A stretch of 64,000 nt of DNA. It comes from Arthrobacter sp. FW306-07-I (GTDB lineage Bacteria > Actinomycetota > Actinomycetes > Actinomycetales > Micrococcaceae). Below the pieces are notes generated by a model. The model saw nothing but the letters and a program-made list of their open reading frames with translations. It was not told the origin of the DNA and did no database searches. Every line of letters begins with the position of its first letter. Positions within the stretch are counted from its first letter, which is position 1. Where the stretch lies: NCBI RefSeq assembly GCF_021800405.1, contig NZ_CP084550.1, positions 744,001 through 808,000 of the forward strand. Direction: 5' to 3'. Both the position numbers and the translations under genes were made by a program. Below are positions 9,401 through 15,124 of this stretch, in pieces.

Positions 9401-10022
9401 CCCAGGCGCCGTCAGTGATGCGTTGGACGCGGTTGGCGATGACTATGTGGGTGTGCAGCTGTGGATCCCCGGCACGCGATTCCCAATGGTCGAAGGCAGC
9501 GGCGATCACACCCCTGGTACCGAACTGGGCGATGCCGCCGCGTCCGGAACGGGTGTGGACGACGGTATCCTCGAGCCACTGCAGGGCAGATTTGACGGCG
9601 GCGTGGTGGATTTGCAGGATCTCGTTCTGGACCGACCGCGGACTCAGTGCCCAGAGGACCGACACGGATTTCGGGACGCTGAAGGTCAGGTCGAAGCCGA
9701 CGACGGCATGGCGCGTTTCGGTCCGGCCCCGCGCTGTTCTGACGACCGTGGGTTTGCTGTGTGGCCGGCCCAAAGGGGCGGCGGTGTCCGGATGGACGGC
9801 GTACTCAAAGAGTGCTTTCGCGTCTATTTCCGTGACAGCATCTTTGGCGCTGCGGCTGATGCCAGGCAGCCCTGAGCCGATCCAGCGGCCCGGTGGCGTC
9901 CCGGCCTTCAGGTAGTAGCTGGTGGCATCAACCGGGGCGAGGGGCAGATCATCCATCATGGTGGTCTTGAACAGATACCTGAGCCCGGACTGGGCAGAGA
10001 GCCGGGCGATCGACATAGTCAT
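6447..10022 (-). CDS. MobF-family conjugative relaxase with helicase domain (TrwC/TraI-like)
   Basis: A 1191-aa bifunctional DNA-transfer protein. The N-terminal TrwC relaxase domain shows a tyrosine pair in DATSYYLKAG (residues 36-37) and the metal-binding histidines H190-H192 in GDPQLHTHIVIANRV. The second half is a RecD-type superfamily 1 helicase with Walker A GPAGTGKT (523-530), a VVDEASMVS Walker B near 636 and YATTAHRAQGITAD near the C-terminus. It nicks at oriT and unwinds the strand to be transferred. No type IV secretion or coupling protein is visible, so the element is probably mobilised in trans or its transfer genes lie elsewhere. The N-terminal Met could be at 10022 or two codons later. 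Confidence 0.93.
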   Translation of the reverse strand: MTMSIARLSAQSGLRYLFKTTMMDDLPLAPVDATSYYLKAGTPPGRWIGSGLPGISRSAKDAVTEIDAKALFEYAVHPDTAAPLGRPHSKPTVVRTARGRTETRHAVVGFDLTFSVPKSVSVLWALSPRSVQNEILQIHHAAVKSALQWLEDTVVHTRSGRGGIAQFGTRGVIAAAFDHWESRAGDPQLHTHIVIANRVQRITDGAWVTLDSRTLYKAAVAASEHYNGLLFDALHRNLGTDTEIRIPASGTHNPRQHLTGIDDDLVREFSNRSRLIDLETDKLVAEWTTQHGAPPTATATLKLRQQATLSTRTPKPETIAPLHELSALWQARAKARGFEAGLVLADAIRRSHPTRFTANDFSAAWIDAVATLTRQRVAAKRATWNRWNLLAEAERVCADVRCDTPADRNAMIDAVATAAETQCVALNEHRYSLPPDAGPDLRFRNGAVFDFHGSRLYTDTQTLACEDSVMAARDDDGGPAVRPALAMEALTKYRHHGRFELHADQRAVAGEVLSSGNRLDAVVGPAGTGKTTTLGAIKAAWETEHGAGSVIGLAPAAASAEILGRELAMTTENVAKWLHESVGRGAAQRAEQFYTLERRFGDTALPRTPLATRLAQQATRLAAEQNRWRFHPNQLVVVDEASMVSTPQLSSLVTQARDAGAKILLVGDPAQLDAIDAGGILGWLDRQHKTARLTTIWRFNQPWERDASLQLRAGNYSAVAAYDQHQRLRHGSYLDMVDLAYLNWQTDTVAGKACILIAPDNDTVHMLNERAQAARVNQGVVDAEQTVNISDGQRAGRGDTIIARHNDRTLRDSNGDFIRNGTLLDVVCVSGRDSSVLAARRDTGATAILRRDYLEASVELGYATTAHRAQGITADTSHTVVTQGRLTRELFYVGMTRGRTGNHAYVCENDPLDDEVLGPGERPSWRQILGEVLAAEGAERTAHETLETEQATGDSLERLSAEFDYLAQIAGAEDLSKLVESHDAGAVAGFQQSPSWGAAVAAWRRASSINRPGAERLVRGVVETVASAKDPAAVLHHHFRQYIAKMPTNGPADIHETVRTARPDVANLMEQVRARIQHRQEQVTQDALMLETEWKHNLLESLPRVVPPEVVLKVLRGVAIFRDTWGVGDSPLPLGPVPADYEWAQQKERASLEQAIDQARRYRPPENLGHTNWVNNGLHTQASSSAAGWEL

Positions 10023-10476
10023 GCGCTAAGCCTTGCCTCGCGGATCGGCCCCGCGGCGGCTGTAAGAGGACCCCGGCCGACGATCGCCTGGTCCGTCGGC
10101 CATGCTGGCGAACAGAAACGCTGCGACGTCTGGGATGGGTTAAAACCGTCCTCGGACGCCTTGTAATGATTCGTCCTCACGGTGATTCATCCCTCTCCAA
10201 TCACCTGGCGGCATGACCCGCCTTGAGTCGGGGCTCACGGCCGCGCCTTAGGTGCCAGAGGTGTGAATGTTGCTGACAGCTGCCATGTATGCGCCAGTTC
10301 CTTGACGCGAGGGGGACGAGAATTGCTGGGTTGTTGGTCGGTGAGGGTTTCTTGACAGAGGCCGCCCTCGAAGTGAAGAGTGTCCGGTTGAAATCTGAGA
10401 CCCTGGACTGCCGGTGTCAGGAATATCGAATTCCGACCCAATCCTGACTTCTACCGACGCTCTTACTGACGTCAGG
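10023..10476. other. Non-coding stretch upstream of the relaxase; possible oriT
   Basis: No convincing gene. The part next to the relaxase start (10023-10160) has GC-rich short repeats such as CCGACGATCG...CCGTCGGCC, and oriT of MobF systems often lies immediately upstream of the relaxase gene. I see no motif that identifies a nic site, so this is positional inference only. Confidence 0.25.
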
Positions 10477-10524
10477 TGTCATTTTCAGAAGTCGTCTGCA
10501 CGGAATGTCAGAAGTCCTCTGCAC
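10477..10524 (+). repeat. Tn402/Tn5053-type transposon end, facing right
   Basis: Positions 10477-10501 begin TGTCATTTTCAGAAGTCGTC and end TGCAC. This is nearly identical to the 25-bp terminal repeat known for Tn402/Tn5053 elements. It is followed at 10507-10524 by a second, shortened copy (GTCAGAAGTCCTCTGCAC), as expected for repeated TniA binding sites inside an end. TGTCA marks the outer edge, so the transposon interior lies to the right. Confidence 0.8.
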
Positions 10525-10610
10525 GCCGGCCAAAATCGTGGCGGAGTGCCCGTCTCTCATGCACGCCCCGATGGTGTGGGTACTGTTCGGCAGGGAGCAG
10601 CAGCAGGCGT

Positions 10611-11141
10611 CTATTGCTGGTGGCGCCTGATACTCAACTGTCGGGCGTGGAAGTCGAAATGATTTGTGGGGTATGCGTAGACGTCGGTGAGTGTCATCAG
10701 CGGTTTGAAGAACGGGTCCCACCGGTCCGGAAACGGCATGGACCGTGACAGCGAGGCAGGGCTTTCGTGTTCAAGTCTGCGGGTGATCGCAAGGAGAGTC
10801 GTGTCGAGTTTCCGGCCCATCCGTCGCTTGTTGTAGACCATGGCCGCTGCCCGGGATCCCCAGTAATTGATGACGTCGAATGGGCGCGTACCTGAATTCA
10901 GGAGTGCGGCGAAGGCCGCGCCGACGGGTTTGGGCAGTCGGCTGATGACGTGGATCAGGGGAAGCAGTGCGCGGACAACCATGTAGCCGAAAACCATGTG
11001 GAAGAGCAGTTCCTCATTGGTCCACTTTGTGCCGTTGCTCCTGCGGCTAAGGTCGTCCGCGGTTGCGCTCTCCAGCCAATGGTCAAGGTCAGCACGTGCC
11101 CGGCCGTATTCGGCCATGATGTCTGCTTTGTTTGGTTCCAC
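10611..11141 (-). CDS. DinB-superfamily protein
   Basis: A 176-aa four-helix-bundle protein. The N-terminal half ends in SNGTKWTNEELLFHMVFGY, the usual first metal-ligand helix of DinB/mycothiol-dependent S-transferase-like proteins. The C-terminus contains YPTNHFDFHARQL, which supplies further histidines. Many actinobacterial members bind a divalent metal and use bacillithiol or mycothiol, but the reaction of this one cannot be told from sequence. It lies just inside the first Tn402-type end and is transcribed towards it. It is monocistronic as far as I can see. Confidence 0.75.
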   Translation of the reverse strand: MEPNKADIMAEYGRARADLDHWLESATADDLSRRSNGTKWTNEELLFHMVFGYMVVRALLPLIHVISRLPKPVGAAFAALLNSGTRPFDVINYWGSRAAAMVYNKRRMGRKLDTTLLAITRRLEHESPASLSRSMPFPDRWDPFFKPLMTLTDVYAYPTNHFDFHARQLSIRRHQQ

Positions 11142-11156
11142 GTCGTACCCCGCGTC

Positions 11157-11472
11157 TTAGGTTTCGTTGCCGGTTCGTGAGCGCAGTGCGGCCTGGAGGT
11201 CCTCCTGCGAGGGCAGGCCGCTCATGCCGTCTGCGCCGAGGTAGACCCTGCAGCTCAGCGCAGGTGCCGCTGCCGAAGGGAACAGATCACGGCCGTCCGC
11301 GATGAAGGACGGCGAGCCGAGGAAGTGCAGCGTGAGCTTGTTCCTCCGTGTCAAGTTCAACAATACGGAGGTCTCCATCGCCGTTTTCGGTAGCCCGGAT
11401 GGCCTGGCGGAACAGGGCCAGGGCCGACACGCTGTTGGGACATTCGGGGATGATCCGCAGTTCGTAGTCCAT
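11157..11472 (-). pseudogene. Frameshifted small thioredoxin-fold-like protein
   Basis: Two overlapping frames together give one protein. The first half, 11472 down to about 11345, reads MDYELRIIPECPNSVSALAL... and ...VELDTEEQA. The second half, about 11340 to 11157, reads LTLHFLGSPSFIADGRDLFP...LSCRVYLGADGMSGLPSQEDLQAAL. The joined product resembles the short alkylmercury-lyase-like/thioredoxin-fold proteins of actinobacteria, with ECPN at the CxxC position (one Cys lost) and the FLGSPSF cis-Pro strand. A single-base indel near 11340 separates the halves. It may be a real inactivating mutation or a base-calling error. Confidence 0.6.
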
Positions 11473-11529
11473 AGTTCTCCAGTATTTCAGCCTTGAGTGA
11501 TGGGTGGGAGCGCTGTCCGGCTCCTGCTG

Positions 11530-11940
11530 TTAGTCGTCTTTGCCTTTAGCTTTGCCTTTGGCCGGCGGTTGGGGTGCGACCGGCGTTGGCGTTTGGGCGG
11601 TGGGTGATGGGGTGGGCGCGGGTGCGGGTGTCGTGGTCATTGCGGCGAGGTCCGCGCGGATGAGGTCGATGGCGTTCTGGATGTCCTGGCGGCGTGTTGG
11701 TGAGATTTCGCCGTTGGCTGCGGCGGTGGAGAATTCGCTGGTGAACAGGTCAAGTTCGGCTTTCGCGGCGGGCAGGTTGTTGTCGGCGGCGTCCCGGGAA
11801 AGTGACTGGAGGCGGGTTTGGAGCTTCGCGGCGGCGCCTGGTTGCAGGTCGGTGGGGGTGTTCGCGCATCCTGCGAGGATCCCGGCGGTTAGCAGGGCCA
11901 TGGCTGCGGTGTTGAGGAATCGCGTCAATCTCGTGGTCAT
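11530..11940 (-). CDS. Small secreted lipoprotein
   Basis: A 136-aa lipoprotein. It has a basic N-terminus (MTTRLTRFLN), a hydrophobic segment and a lipobox LAGC, with the lipidated Cys at residue 25. Then follows a helical segment of about 70 residues with regularly spaced leucines. The C-terminal tail is rich in Pro, Thr and Ala and ends in KGKAKGKDD, likely a wall-spanning region. Its ATG overlaps the stop of the upstream kinase gene by the four bases ATGA, so the two are coupled. The pairing suggests that it takes part in sensing or regulation with that kinase. Confidence 0.75.
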   Translation of the reverse strand: MTTRLTRFLNTAAMALLTAGILAGCANTPTDLQPGAAAKLQTRLQSLSRDAADNNLPAAKAELDLFTSEFSTAAANGEISPTRRQDIQNAIDLIRADLAAMTTTPAPAPTPSPTAQTPTPVAPQPPAKGKAKGKDD

Positions 11941-13169
11941 GGTGTGATGCTTCGCCTCAGCTGCTCGATGTGTTTTCCCAGGTCTCCGGAGATACTTGGC
12001 GAGGGTTGTGCAGGCGCCGGCGCCTGCACGTGGAGGACAGCGGCGACCAGGACCGCGAGTAGGACCACTGCGAGGCCGACACCGAGGAACAGTACTGCCC
12101 TGGACTGCAGCTTCCGGGTTTGGCCCAGGCGGGACGGGCTTGGGGCCGGCGTGATGACGGCGGGGTATTCATCGCTGTCGGCGGGGAGGCTGGGGATCAG
12201 GACGCGGGTGCGTGCAGGTGATGTTCCTGCCTGGGGCGGACGCTCCGGCCTGGCGGGCATTGCCGGCGTTGTCTCCCGTGTCGTCCCCGGCAGCGCTCCG
12301 GGCACGCCGCTGCCGGTTCCCTCAGTGAGTGCTGTTTCAATCGCCCGTGCCGTGGGGCGGGCAGCGGGTTCGGTTGCTGTCATGGCTTCGAGGATGGCAC
12401 TCCACTGCGGGCCGAGACCGGCCGGAATCCGCGGTGGGCGGTGCAGCCGTGCGATGGCCGACTCGACGTGGGTCCCGGGGTATTCAATAGTCCCGGTCAG
12501 GCATTCAAGCAGGACCAGCCCGAGGGAGTAGACGTCGCTTTCCACTCCGAGCTGGGCTCCCGAGACTTGTTCGGGGCTGAGGTACGGGGCCGTTCCGACG
12601 GTAGTGCCGGTCGCGGTAAGCCTTGAGCCTTCGAGCAGGCGGGCTATCCCGAAATCCGTGAGTTTGGCGTGCTGGGAGCGGCGGGTCAGGGTTCCTGGCA
12701 AAAGGATGTTGGCTGGTTTGATGTCCCGGTGGATGACATCGCGGACGTGGATGTAGTCCAGGGCTGAGGCGAGCTCCGCTCCGATCCGGGCAACATCGGT
12801 GGCGGGCAGGGGGCCGCGGCCCAGCCTGGTGTGCAGGTCGGGTCCGTCGATCAGTTCCATGGCCAGGAAAGTCCGGGGGCCGTCCGGCACCGTCGTATCA
12901 GTTCCGGCGTCGTACAGCGTTACCAGGGCGGGGTGGTTGAAGGTGGCCAGGAGCCGCATTTCCGAATCGACCCGGCCCCGGCCGCCGGCTGCGTTATGAG
13001 GTTCGGTGGGAAAAATCTTCAGGGCGACTTCACGGCCCAGTTGTTCATCCCGTGCCCGGTAGACCGCCGCTGTAGCGCCCTGCCCGATCAGGGCAGTGAT
13101 CCGGTACCGTCCAGCAAGCAGAGCATCCGGCGAGCCAACGAATGAACCCTCGGACACTGCCACTCCCAT
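11937..13169 (-). CDS. Transmembrane Ser/Thr protein kinase (PknB-like)
   Basis: A eukaryote-type kinase of 410 aa. Landmarks are the glycine loop IGQGATAAVYRA (from residue 28), the ATP-anchoring Lys 51 in VALKIF, the catalytic loop HRDIKPANILL (147-157, base Asp149), DFG at 172-174 and the APYLSPEQVSG activation segment. After a Pro/Thr-rich juxtamembrane linker there is one membrane helix at about 357-383 and a short outside tail of about 25 residues. No PASTA or other sensor domain is present, so the co-encoded lipoprotein may provide the extracellular part. The start at 13169 is supported by a GGAAAT-type site only; ATG codons are scarce nearby. Confidence 0.9.
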   Translation of the reverse strand: MGVAVSEGSFVGSPDALLAGRYRITALIGQGATAAVYRARDEQLGREVALKIFPTEPHNAAGGRGRVDSEMRLLATFNHPALVTLYDAGTDTTVPDGPRTFLAMELIDGPDLHTRLGRGPLPATDVARIGAELASALDYIHVRDVIHRDIKPANILLPGTLTRRSQHAKLTDFGIARLLEGSRLTATGTTVGTAPYLSPEQVSGAQLGVESDVYSLGLVLLECLTGTIEYPGTHVESAIARLHRPPRIPAGLGPQWSAILEAMTATEPAARPTARAIETALTEGTGSGVPGALPGTTRETTPAMPARPERPPQAGTSPARTRVLIPSLPADSDEYPAVITPAPSPSRLGQTRKLQSRAVLFLGVGLAVVLLAVLVAAVLHVQAPAPAQPSPSISGDLGKHIEQLRRSITP

Positions 13170-13372
13170 TTCCTGTAGACGGTGAAGCCCAGCCGGTCTG
13201 ACGTAAAGCCCGGCCTGCGCGGCGGCGCTGATGAAGCCCGGTCAAGTCCAGGGTTCATCATACGTTCAGCCCGTTCCGTCTCAGTGAACAGGGGTCTCTA
13301 CCCGCCCCGGGGGTGATGGCATCCAGCAAGAAGGAATGGCCGCAGCCTGTTTCCAAAAAGCCCGTGGGAACG

Positions 13373-13606
13373 TCAACGATCGGTGCGCTGGATGGTCATC
13401 ATGTGCGCGAGCAGGGCACGTTCGGGCTGGCCGGGCCACCGGCTCACATGCCCTCGTAATGACTCTCGGGCGCTTTGTTCGGCCAAGTCGGTACCGCTGA
13501 GAATCTCATCGATGATTTCCATGGCTTGCAGCTGGATCTGCAATTGCGGTGCATACTCCGCGCCAATCAGCGAAGTGTCCTTGGGTTGCATATCCATCAC
13601 GTCCAC
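13373..13606 (-). CDS. Small hypothetical protein
   Basis: An open frame of 77 codons starting GTG, with ATG alternatives 3 and 5 codons in. The product is helical and charged (LQAMEIIDEILSGTDLAEQ) and ends in AHMMTIQRTDR. It has no family I recognise. Third-position GC is moderately high, which favours real coding. It stands alone between the kinase and a hairpin at 13681. Confidence 0.4.
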   Translation of the reverse strand: MDVMDMQPKDTSLIGAEYAPQLQIQLQAMEIIDEILSGTDLAEQSARESLRGHVSRWPGQPERALLAHMMTIQRTDR

Positions 13607-13955
13607 CGCCTTCGTTCGCTCAAAAGCTTCTGCGCAACGCTACAACATGGTAAGGCTACTTATGATCTGATGGTTTAGGAACCCCTTATGGGGGTGCTTT
13701 TTCACCTCAAAAGCTGCGTCGCAGGGCGGCGTCAGGGACGGGCGGGAGGCGGTCCACTTCAAAACCTGGGCGAACAATGGGAGTCCCTTAACCGAATCTT
13801 GAGGCACGCGGGCTAACCTGAACCGTTCCGTGAAGCAGACGCGGCTCGTGGCCCTGTGAGCCGATTTCTGCAGCAGAGTGGAACTCGTTCCTCCGCCGGA
13901 CTGGCCGGAGCTGTTCCAGGGCTAGGAGAAGGCCCGCCGTTACCTCTGCTCGGCG
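13607..13955. other. Intergenic stretch with one hairpin
   Basis: No gene seen. A short hairpin (ACCCC at 13681-13685, GGGGT at 13691-13695) followed by CTTTTTC on the plus strand looks like an orphan intrinsic terminator. No plus-strand gene feeds it, which suggests that a gene has been lost here. Confidence 0.35.
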
Positions 13956-14004
13956 GGTCTTCTTCCGAAGTCGTCTGCACGGAATGTCCAAAGTCGTCTG
14001 CACG
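13956..14004 (+). repeat. Second Tn402-type transposon end (degenerate tip), facing right
   Basis: The 25 bases from 13956 match the 10477 end at 21 positions, and all of the last 14 bases (GAAGTCGTCTGCAC) are identical. The tip reads GGTCT instead of TGTCA. The second internal copy, GTCCAAAGTCGTCTGCAC, lies at 13986-14003 and is closer to the copy at 40980-40997 than to the one at 10507. The altered tip suggests that it is no longer a functional end. Confidence 0.7.
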
Positions 14005-14018
14005 CGCCTCCGGACGGA

Positions 14019-14693
14019 TCAGGGCTCGCTGAGGTGACTCTTGGTGCGCAAGCACCTGAAGACGGCCCAGCCCGCGGCGAGCAAACGCGCGAAGCTGGCT
14101 GTGACGGCCGCGCTCACGAGAAGTGGCGGAAATGCGTCTCCCGCCGCCATGCGTGCCCAGAGGATCGCGAGAACTGCTGCGTCGGCGGCGATGCAGGTTC
14201 CGCCGATGACGGCGGCGGCGAGCAACGCCTGCCCTGGTGTCACTTCGGGTATCCAGCGGATCAGCGATCCGCTGGTGGCGAGGACAAACACTCCAGCCAC
14301 CACGGCCGCCGCAACGAGCGGGAGCACGGGGACGGCCGAAATCAGTGCGCCAGGGAATGATCTCCCATACGCCGGCACCCACAGCAGAAACCACCATATG
14401 CCGACTAGGGGTCCAGTGATCAGTAGGGACCAGAGGATCTTGCGGGCCTGCGCCATGGCCAACTCGCTGGCGAACGCCAAGGCGACAAGGGCTGGCTCGC
14501 CAAAGTCAGCTACGGCCGCCTCAGCGGCGGAGGCGGGCGACAGTCCCCTGGCTGTGAAGGCTTGGGCGGCATCCAATATCCCTCCACGAACTTCTTCGAC
14601 GACAGCTGCCTTGGTGTGTGCGGGGCCGTGGAGCAATCTGCGGAGTTCGGACAGGTACTCAATGACGACTTTGTCGTCCCCAGGTGACTTCAT
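14019..14693 (-). CDS. HAAS/permease-prefix membrane protein, PadR partner
   Basis: A 224-aa membrane protein. ATG 14693 overlaps the padR stop codon as ATGA, so I prefer it over an upstream start that would lie inside padR. Residues 1-80 form the HAAS-type cytoplasmic helical domain (YLSELRRLLHG..., EEVRGGILDAAQAF, AVADFGEPALVA) found on proteins encoded behind PadR regulators. Four hydrophobic segments follow: ILWSLLITGPLVGIWWFLLW, ISAVPVLPLVAAAVVAGVF, LLAAAVIGGTCIAADAAVL and a final one ending in FRCLRTKS. Its function is unknown; such pairs often control an efflux or stress gene. The transposon end at 13956-14004 lies just 3' of its stop. Confidence 0.8.
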   Translation of the reverse strand: MKSPGDDKVVIEYLSELRRLLHGPAHTKAAVVEEVRGGILDAAQAFTARGLSPASAAEAAVADFGEPALVALAFASELAMAQARKILWSLLITGPLVGIWWFLLWVPAYGRSFPGALISAVPVLPLVAAAVVAGVFVLATSGSLIRWIPEVTPGQALLAAAVIGGTCIAADAAVLAILWARMAAGDAFPPLLVSAAVTASFARLLAAGWAVFRCLRTKSHLSEP

Positions 14694-15022
14694 GCCTTCC
14701 CTCCGAGCAGGGCGCTTACCGCATCGGAGAACTTCGCCCAGGCAACCCGCTCCGTTATGAGGCTCTGGCGTCCTGACGTCGTTAGTTCGTAGACGCGGCG
14801 GCGGCGTCCGCCGAAGGCCTGCCACTCGCTACGGATGAACCCGGCCCGCTCGAGTCTGTGCAGCGCAGGGTAGATGGTGCCCGTAGGCAGGTCGAAGGCC
14901 CCTCCGCTGCCCTCACGGACGCTCTCGATAATGGCGTAACCGTGCCGTGGTCCCTTCTCCAGCACCGATAGGAGGAGTGCGTCCAGGTGCCCCTTGAGTG
15001 ACTCCGGCCTGATCGGAAGCAT
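14690..15022 (-). CDS. PadR-family transcriptional regulator
   Basis: A 110-aa winged-helix repressor. The start is ATG 15022, preceded by AGAGGGGGA; a TTG six codons upstream is less likely. Core motifs are LKGHLDALLLSVLEKGPRHG, the recognition region TGTIYPALHRLERAG and the wing GGRRRRVYELTTSGRQSL, followed by a short C-terminal dimerisation helix. It is divergent from the PEP-synthase-like gene at 15125. The 100-bp gap holds two tandem palindromes (15080-15106) that are good operator candidates, so it probably controls itself, its HAAS partner and the opposite gene. Confidence 0.9.
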   Translation of the reverse strand: MLPIRPESLKGHLDALLLSVLEKGPRHGYAIIESVREGSGGAFDLPTGTIYPALHRLERAGFIRSEWQAFGGRRRRVYELTTSGRQSLITERVAWAKFSDAVSALLGGKA

Positions 15023-15079
15023 CCGAGTCCCCCTCTTCAAGAAATTCGCCCGCTGACCGGCTGCGGGAACAACCCTAGA

Positions 15080-15106
15080 GTAGCATCGCTACATATAGCA
15101 TTGCTA
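15080..15106. promoter_or_regulatory. Two tandem palindromes, candidate PadR operator
   Basis: GTAGCATCGCTAC (15080-15092) and TAGCATTGCTA (15096-15106) are each palindromic around a short centre and are nearly the same sequence. Their centres are 15 bp apart. They lie between the divergent padR and PEP-synthase-like genes, just upstream of the latter's ribosome site. Confidence 0.6.
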
Positions 15107-15124
15107 CTTATTGGAGGTTGACTG

